A stretch of DNA of 64,000 nt from JAJDFU01 sp964641965 (GCA_964641965.1 CAZXLD010000009.1:1-64000); one strand, 5' to 3'. Shown: positions 45,226 to 54,431, counted from the stretch's first letter. A program made the numbers and translations. The notes: generated by a model not told the origin, from the letters alone.

Positions 45226-48159
45226 ATGCTTACTGTTTCAACCCAGAATGATTATCTGATTGTCTATAATTTGACAGAGCAAGCCCCTGAGCTGTATTTG
45301 CCCAATGCATTTGTGGTGAGTCAGGACCAACAAGGCTTACCCGCACACATCAGGCAGCGTGCCCTTCCGGATACCATTGGCACTTATGAAATAAAGGCGG
45401 ACCCAGCCACGCAACGCCTTTTTGAGTTAATGGATTTACTTGATCCGTCCACTATTGAGAAGAAATTTTCCCCACGCCGAAAAAGACAAAGCCTTGCCCA
45501 ACTTTGGAAGGATCGAGAGATTCGTAAACTGATCTCTCCTTACGTCGACCGCAACTTAAGTGAATGGCTGGACCTCATTGTAAAACATGATCGTTCTCTG
45601 AGCTTGGATGTTGAACGAAAAGTTTTGGTCAGCGATCTTTTGCTGAATTTCCCTAGCCAACAATTAGAACCCCATCTCCATTTTGAGAAAACACCGGAAG
45701 GCACTGTTAAATATCGATTACTGCTGAGAGAAGGGGACGAAAGCTGGAAAATCAGTGAAAAAGAAGTCCAACCCTTGACCAACGAGCCGGCCTGGCTTTT
45801 AGTGAATGACCAACTGTATCGGCTGGAAAACTTGAATGGGCATTTGGTCAAACCTTTTCGGCAAAAGGATGAGGTGAATATTCCGAAGGATAAGGTCAAA
45901 ACCTACTTTGAGAAATTTATTCTTAAAGTGGCTGAAAAATCAGATGTGGATGCACAGGGTTTTGATATTGAACAGCACGATACCTTAAAAGCAGTACAGG
46001 TAAGGGTAGTCCGCGATTTCCTCCAAAATCAGTGGTATCTGACTCTGGACATGATCTACGACTACCACACCTTTGAATGGAGCGAAACCCGAAACCAGCG
46101 CAGCCGACTTCTGTTTAACAATGGGGAAGATATTCGTATCCTACAGATCAATCGCGATAGGGAAACAGAATCCATTTGGATCGAACGCTTGGGTGCATTG
46201 GGTCTCCACCAAACGGGCAACTATTTTTCGCTAAGTCCGAATGAAAAAACACCGGAATGGTCCCTATTGGAGTGGCTAGCTGTTCATCGGCAGAACTTAG
46301 AAGAAAAGGGATTTGAAGTTGTTCCACCACAATGGGAGGACCGCGCTATTGCCCTGGAAAAGCCGGAATTGCAACTGGGTCTGGATCGGGAAAATGATTG
46401 GTTTGACCTCAAAGGAATGGTCCGGGTTGGCAATCATCAAATCCCATTTCCCAAAATGGCCAAATACATCCAGGAAGGAAACCGTTTCTACCCCCTCCCC
46501 GAAGGAACCTATTTCTTGATTCCGGAAGAATGGTTTACCAAATACCGGGAAGTGCTTTCTTTTGCCCGGAAAGAAAAGGACCAATTGCGGCTGCACAAAA
46601 ATAAATACATGCTTTTGCAGGATTTAGGCTATGCTGTGGAAGCCCAAACTGACCCCATTGCTCCTATTCCATTTACGCCTTCCTCTCGATTGAAAGCGGA
46701 GTTGCGGCCCTATCAATTGGAAGGAGCCCAGTGGCTGGTCAATTTGTACCACAACGGTTTAGGTGCCTGTTTGGCTGATGATATGGGTTTGGGTAAAACC
46801 CTTCAAACCCTGGCAGTACTCCTCTATGCTAAAGAAGAAAAAACCAGGCAGCAGGAGGAGCAGCCTGCTCAAACAGAGCAACAGCTGGGGTTATTCGATC
46901 AGGCTTCCGACCTGGATCGGATCAATCCACTGGGAGCACTGGTGGTCCTGCCGGCTTCCCTTGTCTTCAACTGGCAGCAGGAAATCCGAAAATTTGCTCC
47001 CCATCTTTCGGTGTATGCGCATGTAGGGATACGCAGGCAAAAAGATCTCCGTGTTTTACAACGCTGGGATATTATCCTATCTACCTACCAGACAGTTTTA
47101 CGGGATGTAGAACTATTAAAACAATTAACCTACGAGTACATCGTACTGGACGAAAGCCAGCAGATTAAAAACCGCAACAGCAAAGTATTCAAAGCTATAA
47201 GTCAGCTCGAGGGGAAACACAAAATATCCCTGAGTGGCACACCCATAGAAAACTCCCTTTCCGACCTTTGGTCACAAATGCAGTTCATCAATCCCGACCT
47301 GTTGGGAAGCTTTTCTTTTTTCAAACGTCAGTTCATTACTCCAATTGAAAAAGGAGGCGACGAATCCAGGAAAGTACAACTCAAAAAACTGGTCAACCCT
47401 TACTTACTCAGGAGAACCAAAGAGGAGGTAGCCTCAGATCTGCCGGAACTGACGACGCAGGTATTCTGGTGTGAAATGACCACAGAGCAGAAAAAGCTTT
47501 ATGAGAAGGAAAAATCAGCAGCGCGCAATTATCTACTGGATCATTTTAAGGCTGATGATTTCCAGTACAGGGCTATTGTTGTTAAAACGCTAACCCGCCT
47601 GCGACAACTGGTAAATCACCCGATATTGGCCAAACCGGAATATCAAAAGGAAAGCGGCAAGTTTACGAGCGTACTAGACCATTGGGAACAGGTACGAAGG
47701 AGCGGGCACAAGGCCCTCTTCTTCAGTAGCATGGTAAAATATTTGGACCTGTTCAAAGGATCGTTTGAGGAGCAGGGGCAGTCGTATGCCTGGCTGAGTG
47801 GCCAAACTACCAGTTCTGATCGCGAAAAACAGGTACGGTCCTTCCAGGAGAATCCGGAACTCCAGTCGTTTCTCATTTCCATAAAAGCCGGAGGCACGGG
47901 CCTTAACCTGACGGCAGCCGATTATGTTTTCATCTTAGACCCCTGGTGGAACCCCTTTATTGAAAAACAAGCTATCGCCAGAGCACACCGAATTGGGCAA
48001 GAACGCAATGTAATTGCTCTCAAGTTCATAACTCGAGAAACCATTGAAGAGAAAATACTAAGGCTACAGGACCGAAAGACCCAATTAGCGGAAGATATTT
48101 TAGAAACCGGCCAAAAGACCACCTTTAGCCGGGAAGAATTGGAGTTTTTGTTAACCTAG
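45226..48159 (+). CDS. SNF2-family DEAD/DEAH-box helicase
   Basis: A 977-residue superfamily 2 ATPase of the SNF2/Rad54/HepA type, moving along double-stranded DNA or remodelling DNA-protein complexes. The first 470 residues are a poorly conserved region with no motif I know. The motor starts with LRPYQLEGAQWL, then motif I DDMGLGKTLQT, motif II DESQQIKN, motif III SLSGTPIENS, and the C-lobe motifs GGTGLNLTAADYVFILDPWWNPF and QAIARAHRIGQ. Such proteins are widespread in this phylum as chromosomal, non-defence genes; no methylase or nuclease is adjacent here. Confidence 0.9.
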   Translation: MLTVSTQNDYLIVYNLTEQAPELYLPNAFVVSQDQQGLPAHIRQRALPDTIGTYEIKADPATQRLFELMDLLDPSTIEKKFSPRRKRQSLAQLWKDREIRKLISPYVDRNLSEWLDLIVKHDRSLSLDVERKVLVSDLLLNFPSQQLEPHLHFEKTPEGTVKYRLLLREGDESWKISEKEVQPLTNEPAWLLVNDQLYRLENLNGHLVKPFRQKDEVNIPKDKVKTYFEKFILKVAEKSDVDAQGFDIEQHDTLKAVQVRVVRDFLQNQWYLTLDMIYDYHTFEWSETRNQRSRLLFNNGEDIRILQINRDRETESIWIERLGALGLHQTGNYFSLSPNEKTPEWSLLEWLAVHRQNLEEKGFEVVPPQWEDRAIALEKPELQLGLDRENDWFDLKGMVRVGNHQIPFPKMAKYIQEGNRFYPLPEGTYFLIPEEWFTKYREVLSFARKEKDQLRLHKNKYMLLQDLGYAVEAQTDPIAPIPFTPSSRLKAELRPYQLEGAQWLVNLYHNGLGACLADDMGLGKTLQTLAVLLYAKEEKTRQQEEQPAQTEQQLGLFDQASDLDRINPLGALVVLPASLVFNWQQEIRKFAPHLSVYAHVGIRRQKDLRVLQRWDIILSTYQTVLRDVELLKQLTYEYIVLDESQQIKNRNSKVFKAISQLEGKHKISLSGTPIENSLSDLWSQMQFINPDLLGSFSFFKRQFITPIEKGGDESRKVQLKKLVNPYLLRRTKEEVASDLPELTTQVFWCEMTTEQKKLYEKEKSAARNYLLDHFKADDFQYRAIVVKTLTRLRQLVNHPILAKPEYQKESGKFTSVLDHWEQVRRSGHKALFFSSMVKYLDLFKGSFEEQGQSYAWLSGQTTSSDREKQVRSFQENPELQSFLISIKAGGTGLNLTAADYVFILDPWWNPFIEKQAIARAHRIGQERNVIALKFITRETIEEKILRLQDRKTQLAEDILETGQKTTFSREELEFLLT

Positions 48160-48170
48160 TCAGGTTGGCC

Positions 48171-48411
48171 CTACCCTTTTTCGTCCTTGATCCAAAGATC
48201 AGCGACCCGAATTGTCCCGGTTACCGGAGATAGAATTTCCCCTTCCAAACCAATTATTTTGACTGACTCATAGCCTGCTGCTGTCGGTTCGGTATACTGT
48301 TCTATCTGGTCTTCATTTAGGTTCAGGATCCAGTATTCTGGAAGGCCTACTTCAACGATAATAATTGGAAACGGTCCAACGAAAAAGTTGCGGTTCCAAG
48401 GCCTGATACAC
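48171..48411 (-). pseudogene. Remnant of a Uma2/DUF820-family nuclease-like gene
   Basis: The minus strand translates as an open frame ending at 48171 with the family's late motifs: IIIVEV, then directly GLPEYWILNLNEDQIEQY, ending GEILSPVTGTIRVADLWI. In intact Uma2 proteins about 25 residues separate VEV from the PEYW motif; they are missing, and there is no start codon before the upstream stop at about 48412. Only the C-terminal third survives. Confidence 0.55.
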
Positions 48412-48425
48412 AGTCATATACCTAA

Positions 48426-48460
48426 AATAAAAAAGCTACCCCTAAAGCACAAGTGTAGCT
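48426..48460 (-). terminator. Terminator of the MazG-like gene
   Basis: Minus strand AGCTAC pairs with GTAGCT across a 15-nt loop and is followed by TTTTTATTTT; 18 bp after the stop. Confidence 0.65.
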
Positions 48461-48477
48461 GACACCAACCTAGAGGT

Positions 48478-48969
48478 TCAATCCTCAGTTAATATCCCTT
48501 TCAGATCAGCTGGAGAATACCGTACAGACTTTAAGGTCTTGTGATCCCCGTCCCGGAAAACCAGCCAGCGCCCATCCACCTCTCGGATGTGGCCCTCCAT
48601 TCCCCGGTCTTGCCGGTAGTAATCAACCGTGTTTTCAGCTTCTTCTTTGGAGGAGCAGCTTTTGCTCATGTTAGAGCGATGAACCTCATCAAACAAAGCG
48701 TTGAACTTGGTTCCAAATCCAAATTCCAGGATAGCCCCGCTCAACACGTATTGCAGATCACAGAGTGCATCTGCGACCTCTACCAAATCTTCGGATTCGA
48801 TGGCGCGGCGAAGTTCCTCCAGTTCTTCAGCCAATAAATTGATCCGGAGCTGGGAGCGTTCTGCGGAAGGTATTGCCGGTTTTTCCACCACGGGATGCTG
48901 AAAGGTATGGTGAAATTCGGCAACCTGGTTTAGGGAATCCGGCTGTTGAAATAATTTTTTCTCGTTCAT
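48478..48969 (-). CDS. MazG-like nucleotide pyrophosphohydrolase
   Basis: A 163-residue protein with an all-alpha NTP-pyrophosphohydrolase core of the PRA-PH/MazG superfamily. The metal-binding EELEELRRAIESEDLVEVADALCDLQYVLSG helix pair (ExxE...ExxD) spans about 51-81. It resembles the DR2231-like dUTP/NTP pyrophosphatases. About 55 C-terminal residues (HIREVDGRWLVFRDGDHKTLKSVRYSPADLKGI) form a small extra beta-rich part. Likely a house-cleaning enzyme; the substrate nucleotide is uncertain. Confidence 0.82.
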   Translation of the reverse strand: MNEKKLFQQPDSLNQVAEFHHTFQHPVVEKPAIPSAERSQLRINLLAEELEELRRAIESEDLVEVADALCDLQYVLSGAILEFGFGTKFNALFDEVHRSNMSKSCSSKEEAENTVDYYRQDRGMEGHIREVDGRWLVFRDGDHKTLKSVRYSPADLKGILTED

Positions 48970-49059
48970 GCCCCAAAGGTAGAAAAGGAAAGGAGTTCAC
49001 CTTGATGATCAGGAGATCCCAAGTAAGAAAAAACCTCTCTTCAGATCCATATTTTCATC

Positions 49060-49067
49060 TAATTTTG
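49060..49067 (+). promoter_or_regulatory. Candidate -7 element of the arginine decarboxylase gene
   Basis: TAATTTTG, an exact TAnnTTTG, with no TTG at the -33 position; 56 bp before the TTG start codon. Confidence 0.35.
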
Positions 49068-49123
49068 ATGCTTCGAATGCAAATGCATTCGGTTTCAGCA
49101 AATTCCCTTTAATTCTTACGGCA

Positions 49124-50530
49124 TTGGCAATCAGCAATACCTATTTCAACCTCATTGATCAAACCTTTTACTTTCCACAGGATGGATTTGATCTGGAAAA
49201 CGGCTATCTGGTTTTCAACGGTATACCGCTCATCTATTTGATTGAGAAGTACGGAACGCCATTAAAAATCACGTATCTCCCCAAAATTGGCAATCAAATT
49301 AAAACAGCCCGCAACCTGTTTAATCGGGCCATGAAAAGCCTGGGTTACCACGGAAAATATCAGTACTGCTACTGTACCAAAACCTCGCATTTCAGTTATG
49401 TATTGGATGAAGTTTTGAAACACCAGGTTCAGCTCGAAACCTCCTCTGCATTTGATATTGACTTGATACGAAAGTTATATGAAAAGGGTAAAATCAGTAA
49501 AGATATTATCATTGTTTGCAATGGGTTCAAACCCCTTAATTACTTAGAAAGAATCGTTGGACTCATTAACGATGGATTTACCAATGTGATCCCGATTTGT
49601 GACAACGACCATGAGATTGACTATTACGAAAAACAGGTTGAAGGCAACTGTAATCTGGGAATCCGTATGGCCACTGAGGAGGAACCCAATTTTGAGTTCT
49701 ACACCTCCCGACTGGGAATTCGCAATTCCAAGGTGGTTCCTTTTTTTAAAGAACGCATAGCGGGAAATCCCAAATTCAACCTTCGAATGCTCCACTTCTT
49801 TGTAGATACGGGCATTAAAGACAGTTTGTACTATTGGGGGGAGCTAAAGAAAGCGATTAAACTTTATTGCGAACTCAAACGACTGAGCCCAAATCTGCAC
49901 GCCCTAAATATCGGAGGTGGCATGCCGATTCGAAACAGTCTGGGATTCGAGTTCGACTATAAGTATATGATCCGGGAAATCGTCAACTTACTGAAAGAAG
50001 CCTGCGAAGAAGAGGAAATCCCCGAACCGGATATATTTACTGAATTTGGGAAATATACCGTTGGGGAAAGTGCGGCTACAGTATTCTCCGTACTGGCCCA
50101 AAAGCAACAAAATGACTCGGAAACCTGGTACATGATCGATAATTCCCTGATGACTACCATTCCCGATGCCTGGGGTACCGGTGAACGGTTTATCCTGTTG
50201 CCAATAAACAAGTGGGGCAATGAGTACCGCAGAGTCAATGTAGGCGGTCTGAGTTGTGACAATTCCGATTATTACAATAGTGAAGTCCACGAAAGTCAAG
50301 TCTACCTCCCCTCCTACTCAGACGAGGACAAGGAACCTTTGTATCTGGGGTTCTTTCACACAGGGGCCTACCAGGATTCGCTTAGCGGATACGGCGGCAT
50401 TAAGCATTGCCTGATACCAGCACCCAAACATATACTCATTTACAAGGATAGCCGTGGCAACCTGAAGGATAAATTATATAAGGAAGAACAAAGTGCAGAG
50501 GAGATGCTCAGATTATTAGGCTATGACTAA
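49124..50530 (+). CDS. Biosynthetic arginine decarboxylase
   Basis: PLP-dependent (ornithine/arginine/DAP decarboxylase fold III) enzyme that makes agmatine, the first step of polyamine synthesis. At 468 residues it is the short form seen in this phylum, not the 650-residue SpeA. The PLP-lysine motif is YQYCYCTKTSHF, the glycine loop LNIGGGMPI, and the active-site cysteine motif GLSCDNSDYY. The start is TTG at 49124: the frame is open far upstream but has no ATG, and the conserved N-terminus begins at about residue 6. A GTG or ATG does not occur in frame near it. Confidence 0.88.
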   Translation: MAISNTYFNLIDQTFYFPQDGFDLENGYLVFNGIPLIYLIEKYGTPLKITYLPKIGNQIKTARNLFNRAMKSLGYHGKYQYCYCTKTSHFSYVLDEVLKHQVQLETSSAFDIDLIRKLYEKGKISKDIIIVCNGFKPLNYLERIVGLINDGFTNVIPICDNDHEIDYYEKQVEGNCNLGIRMATEEEPNFEFYTSRLGIRNSKVVPFFKERIAGNPKFNLRMLHFFVDTGIKDSLYYWGELKKAIKLYCELKRLSPNLHALNIGGGMPIRNSLGFEFDYKYMIREIVNLLKEACEEEEIPEPDIFTEFGKYTVGESAATVFSVLAQKQQNDSETWYMIDNSLMTTIPDAWGTGERFILLPINKWGNEYRRVNVGGLSCDNSDYYNSEVHESQVYLPSYSDEDKEPLYLGFFHTGAYQDSLSGYGGIKHCLIPAPKHILIYKDSRGNLKDKLYKEEQSAEEMLRLLGYD

Positions 50531-50569
50531 ATACTGAGCCTCCCCATACTTTTCTTAGCTCGATCCTTT

Positions 50570-53125
50570 TCACCTCATCCAGTGGACCAGATTTAGATCT
50601 TGTCTGTTGGGCAGGAGTGGATGCTTGCAATACAAGCGGAACCCATATTCAAAGGCTCCGGAGAGCTTTAGCGGAAGGCTAAGCTCGTACGTAGCGGAGC
50701 CAGCGTGTTCCTCCAGGAAAGTAAAGGGTTCTTGCTTGACCAAATGGAGTTTGCCATTCGGATCGCGGCGGTAAAAAACCGCTTCAACACCTACGTACTC
50801 TCGCTGAATAGACCCTAGAGCTACTTGTAATTTGGCATGGAAGGGCAGATCTGGACGAAGCGTATTTCCTGAGGTGGGGTTGAGTACCTCGACCCGATCA
50901 AATCCAAGGCGTTTCCACTTTTCGATCATTTCACGCCGCCAGGATACGAAAGCTTTGGCTTGGGCATAATGATCTGCCTGCAGCACTTTACTCCGGGCTG
51001 CAAGTTTATCGTAAAACTTATCGTAATAATCATCCAGCATTCGTTTCATCGTAAAAGTAGGCGCTACCTCATCGATGATATTTTTGATATACCCTACCCA
51101 ATCTTTGGGGATTCCACTGCCATCCCGGTCATAATAAGTTGGGATGATCTCGTTTTCCAAAATATTATAAATGGATTCGGCGTCCAGTTCATTTTGTAAT
51201 TCTTGGTCCTCATAGGTTCGGTCCCGGGTTAAAGCCCACCCCACTCTTGGATTGTAAGCCTCATCCCACCAACCATCCAACACACTAAAGTTCATGACCC
51301 CATTCATAGCTGCTTTCATGCCACTGGTACCCGATGCTTCGAGGGGACGAGTGGGTGTATTTAACCAAATATCCACCCCTTGAACCAACAATTTGGCCAT
51401 CTCCATATTGTAGCCCTCCAAGAAAATTACCTTGCCTACAAAATCAGGGCTTTTACTTAATTGTACAATTTGACGGATCAAGTGCTGTCCTCCTTCATCC
51501 GCCGGATGTGCTTTTCCTGCATACAGGAATATGACTGGACGATCCTCGCTATTAACGATCTCCGACAAACGTTCTAAATTGGAGAAGAGCAAATGGGCTC
51601 GCTTGTAAGTAGCAAATCGACGGGCAAATCCGATGACCAGGGCATCATACTGAATGCCATTCACCATTTCGAAAATAGTAGCCGGTTTCTCACCTCTTCG
51701 GGTAAGATCGGCTTTAAGTTGCTTTTGCACGTAATCCAGTAATCGCCTTTTCAGCTTCGTCCGAAGCTCAAATATCCAGTTGGAAGAGACCCGTTGAATG
51801 CGTTTCCAATATTCGGGATTAGATTGGTCGCCTTCAAAATTAGAGCCAAATTGCTCCAGGAACAGTTCTCGCCATTCGGGGGCGATCCAAGTAGGATAAT
51901 GCACTCCGTTTGTAACATGCCCGATATGCAATTCGTCAACCGTGTAGCCTGGATACAATTCCTGGAACATTTCTCTCGAAACTGCCCCGTGTAAGCGACT
52001 CACCCCATTGACCTCTTGCGACATCCGGATGGCCAGATGGCTCATGGAAAAGAGTTCACTCGGATCATTCGGGTGCAATTTCCCCATGGCCAAAAAATCA
52101 CCGAAACTAAATCCGGCCAGGCTCAGTATGGGTTCCATATACCGCTTGAGCAAATCATCTGAAAAATGATCATGCCCTGCCGGCACTGGAGTATGTGTTG
52201 TAAACAGGGAAGAAGCACGTACCACTTCCAACGCTTCTTCATAAGACAGGTCTTGTTGCACATACTTACGAATCCGTTCTACGCCAAGAAGGGCCGCATG
52301 CCCTTCATTACAATGAAACAGACTCGGCTCAATCCCGATGGCATCCAGTGCACGTACTCCACCGATGCCCAACAGAATCTCCTGCATAAGCCGATGCTCA
52401 TTGTCACCTCCATAAAGTTTATGGGTAAGGGTGCGAGCATGCTGACTGTTTTCGGAGGTGTCAGTATCTAATAGGTAAAGACTGATGCGCCCCACCTTCA
52501 ACTCCCAAATGCGAATAACGACCTGTTCGCCCCGCAAATTAGCGGAGGTTTTAATCCATTCACCTTCTGCATTGCGAACCGGAAAAACCGGAAGTTTACT
52601 GAACTGCTGTGGATGAAATTCACTAATCTGATCTCCATACAGGGAAATAGACTGTTGGAAATAACCGTATCGGTACAGCAGGCCAACACCGATCATGTTG
52701 ACATTGGAGTCACTGGCTTGCTTCAGGTAATCACCGGCCAAAATGCCCAGCCCTCCGGAATATAAGCGGAGCGAATAATGCAAGCCGTACTCCATGCAAA
52801 AATAACCGATAAGTGGCTGATCGATTGGAGCCGTTGTACTCAGGTAAACTTCAAAATCTTGATAGACAGCTTGCATACGCCCCATGAAGTCAGCATCCTG
52901 GATCAAGTGCTGCGCTTCCTCTCTAGTGAGGGAATTCAGCAATACGATCGGATTGTACTCTGCCTTTTCCAGGCCATCCGGACGAAGGTCTTTAAAAAGA
53001 CGAATGGCTTCCGGGTTCCAGGTCCACCATAGATTGTGGGACAACTTTTGTAGTTGATCCAGTTCAGGTGGAAGGATATTTTCTATAAAAATGCGCTTTA
53101 AAGCCGGTTGTGATAGCGTATCCAT
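50570..53125 (-). CDS. glgP: Alpha-glucan (glycogen) phosphorylase
   Basis: PLP-dependent GT35 enzyme that cuts alpha-1,4-glucan to glucose-1-phosphate. An N-terminal DUF3417 segment (LSHNLWWTWNPEAIRLFKDL) marks the short bacterial/archaeal type, and the main domain has FCMEYGLHYSLRLYSGGLGILAGDYLK. The PLP-binding EASGTSGMKAAMNGVMNFSVLDGWW is near the end. The 851-residue length is typical. It converges on the arginine decarboxylase gene with a 39-bp gap and no strong terminator. No other glycogen gene is in the window. Confidence 0.95.
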   Translation of the reverse strand: MDTLSQPALKRIFIENILPPELDQLQKLSHNLWWTWNPEAIRLFKDLRPDGLEKAEYNPIVLLNSLTREEAQHLIQDADFMGRMQAVYQDFEVYLSTTAPIDQPLIGYFCMEYGLHYSLRLYSGGLGILAGDYLKQASDSNVNMIGVGLLYRYGYFQQSISLYGDQISEFHPQQFSKLPVFPVRNAEGEWIKTSANLRGEQVVIRIWELKVGRISLYLLDTDTSENSQHARTLTHKLYGGDNEHRLMQEILLGIGGVRALDAIGIEPSLFHCNEGHAALLGVERIRKYVQQDLSYEEALEVVRASSLFTTHTPVPAGHDHFSDDLLKRYMEPILSLAGFSFGDFLAMGKLHPNDPSELFSMSHLAIRMSQEVNGVSRLHGAVSREMFQELYPGYTVDELHIGHVTNGVHYPTWIAPEWRELFLEQFGSNFEGDQSNPEYWKRIQRVSSNWIFELRTKLKRRLLDYVQKQLKADLTRRGEKPATIFEMVNGIQYDALVIGFARRFATYKRAHLLFSNLERLSEIVNSEDRPVIFLYAGKAHPADEGGQHLIRQIVQLSKSPDFVGKVIFLEGYNMEMAKLLVQGVDIWLNTPTRPLEASGTSGMKAAMNGVMNFSVLDGWWDEAYNPRVGWALTRDRTYEDQELQNELDAESIYNILENEIIPTYYDRDGSGIPKDWVGYIKNIIDEVAPTFTMKRMLDDYYDKFYDKLAARSKVLQADHYAQAKAFVSWRREMIEKWKRLGFDRVEVLNPTSGNTLRPDLPFHAKLQVALGSIQREYVGVEAVFYRRDPNGKLHLVKQEPFTFLEEHAGSATYELSLPLKLSGAFEYGFRLYCKHPLLPNRQDLNLVHWMR

Positions 53126-53292
53126 TGGCGTGTCTCAATAAGTTAAACTCTCTTTAAGAAAGGGGAAAATAGAACCTTACCAGAATTTCCTTTCCTTTAC
53201 CAATGAAAATTTATGGTTAAATTAAGAGACTTGGTTAGTTGGTTTGCATTCAGATTACGATCACAACGCCATCGAACATAACCTTTATCAAG

Positions 53293-53700
53293 ATGAGAAA
53301 AATAAGAATCCTTGCGATGTTAGTCTTGGGAATGGGGCTATTGTCTTGTAACAATCGGGCAGAAGCTGGACAAACACGGGGCGTATCTGAGGATATGAAA
53401 GCCTTTCAGGCAGTATCAGTTGAAATTCAGATCAACAATAAGCTGACAAATGCCGCTACTTTAGAAGCTGCTTTACAAGAAGAATTCTCTAAAACAGGTC
53501 AAGTGGGTAACATATCGCTTGAACAATTTGACGGGGACCCTGTCGGGGAGCGATACCTGGTCGTAGTCGGAAAAGAGGTGCCCGCTAGTTTGCTAATGCG
53601 CATCAAAAAAGTTCTTCGACTGGAAGGTGCTTCTCAGGCTAGCTTCCGGACAGATGATACTAGTGCCCCCAATCGGATATTAATTGGAAAGCCGGGTTAA
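53293..53700 (+). CDS. Small putative lipoprotein of unknown function
   Basis: I start at the ATG at 53293 (MRKIRILAMLVLGMGLLSC), which gives a lipoprotein signal with Cys19; a longer frame to 53239 would put 18 uncharged residues before it. The 135-residue protein has no motif I know. The mature part is a compact alpha/beta domain with one likely amphipathic helix pair (NAATLEAALQEEF). It ends 150 bp before a bidirectional terminator. Confidence 0.65.
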   Translation: MRKIRILAMLVLGMGLLSCNNRAEAGQTRGVSEDMKAFQAVSVEIQINNKLTNAATLEAALQEEFSKTGQVGNISLEQFDGDPVGERYLVVVGKEVPASLLMRIKKVLRLEGASQASFRTDDTSAPNRILIGKPG

Positions 53701-53850
53701 AAAAAAGGACCTAGGGTTGCATCTTACATAGAACTCTTGCATCTTTATATGTTGGACTGGGGTTAATTCCTATGAGGGTGGAGTCCGTCCGGCTTACTGA
53801 TCAAAAAAGGGCACGAAATACCGAGAAAACGAACATGAGCCCGTTAAAAA

Positions 53851-53891
53851 AGAAAAAAGCTTCAGGAGTAATCTCCTGGAGCTTCTTTTTT
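53851..53891. terminator. Bidirectional terminator
   Basis: AGCTTCAGGAG at 53858-53868, loop TAAT, CTCCTGGAGCT at 53873-53883 (one G-T pair), with an A-run before and a T-run after, so it works in both directions: for the lipoprotein gene on the plus strand and for tRNA-Lys readthrough on the minus strand. Confidence 0.8.
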
Positions 53892-53892
53892 G

Positions 53893-54067
53893 GATTCCGC
53901 TGGGGCTCCCTGACGACCTGACGGTGTCAGGATGATGCCTCCAAAAACAGTATGATAAGGCATCATGCTGACTGATCTTAAGGATCACGTCAGGATAAAC
54001 TTCTCGCCCAAATTAGGCTCCAATACAAAAAGCAGACTCTTTTCAGTAGCCTGCTTTCATTACTAGT
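53893..54067 (-). repeat. 175-bp tandem unit A, bordered by tRNA-Lys 3' end
   Basis: Identical to unit B. On the plus strand it begins with GATTCCGCTGGGGCTC, the complement of the last 16 bases of tRNA-Lys, and continues with 159 bp that include nested inverted repeats (CCTGACG, GATGATGCC and their partners) and a small terminator. No open frame. Confidence 0.95.
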
Positions 54068-54242
54068 GATTCCGCTGGGGCTCCCTGACGACCTGACGGT
54101 GTCAGGATGATGCCTCCAAAAACAGTATGATAAGGCATCATGCTGACTGATCTTAAGGATCACGTCAGGATAAACTTCTCGCCCAAATTAGGCTCCAATA
54201 CAAAAAGCAGACTCTTTTCAGTAGCCTGCTTTCATTACTAGT
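54068..54242 (-). repeat. 175-bp tandem unit B, joined to tRNA-Lys
   Basis: A base-for-base repeat of unit A by reading both. It also starts with the 16-bp tRNA 3' block, and it ends directly at the intact tRNA-Lys gene, whose own 3' end is the third copy of that block. The minus-strand hairpin AGCAGGCT...AGTCTGCT followed by TTTTT (about 54202-54230) would end tRNA transcripts. Confidence 0.95.
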
Positions 54243-54314
54243 GATTCCGCTGGGGCTCGAACCCAGGACCCCTTGATTAAAAGTCAAGTGCTCTACCAGC
54301 TGAGCTACGGAATC
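54242..54314 (-). tRNA. tRNA-Lys (anticodon TTT)
   Basis: The minus strand folds as a full cloverleaf: acceptor GATTCCG/CGGAATC, D-arm GCTCAGCTGGTAGAGC, anticodon arm TTGA-CTTTTAA-TCAA with TTT in the loop, and T-arm CTGGG-TTCGAGC-CCCAG. 73 nt with discriminator A; CCA is not encoded. It is preceded by a near-consensus promoter. Confidence 0.97.
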
Positions 54315-54359
54315 CTACCCTTGTAGTTATAAAATAACACCCCTTTTTCTAAGGAGTTG

Positions 54360-54391
54360 CAAATATACTACTCTTTTGAGTAAAAGAGCAA
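54360..54391 (-). promoter_or_regulatory. Promoter of tRNA-Lys
   Basis: Minus strand TTG (54389-54391), a 21-nt spacer and TATATTTG (54360-54367), an exact TAnnTTTG. An inverted repeat CTCTTTT/CAAAAGAG lies in the spacer. Confidence 0.65.
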
Positions 54392-54431
54392 ATCAAACCT
54401 GGACTTTCCAACCCATTTTTGTAGACCTGAC

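Noticed and set aside
45226..48159. SNF2 helicase as part of a defence island
   Set aside because: There is no methylase, nuclease or other defence gene next to it; neighbours are metabolic.
53893..54242. CRISPR array
   Set aside because: There are only two long identical units with no variable spacers and no cas genes.
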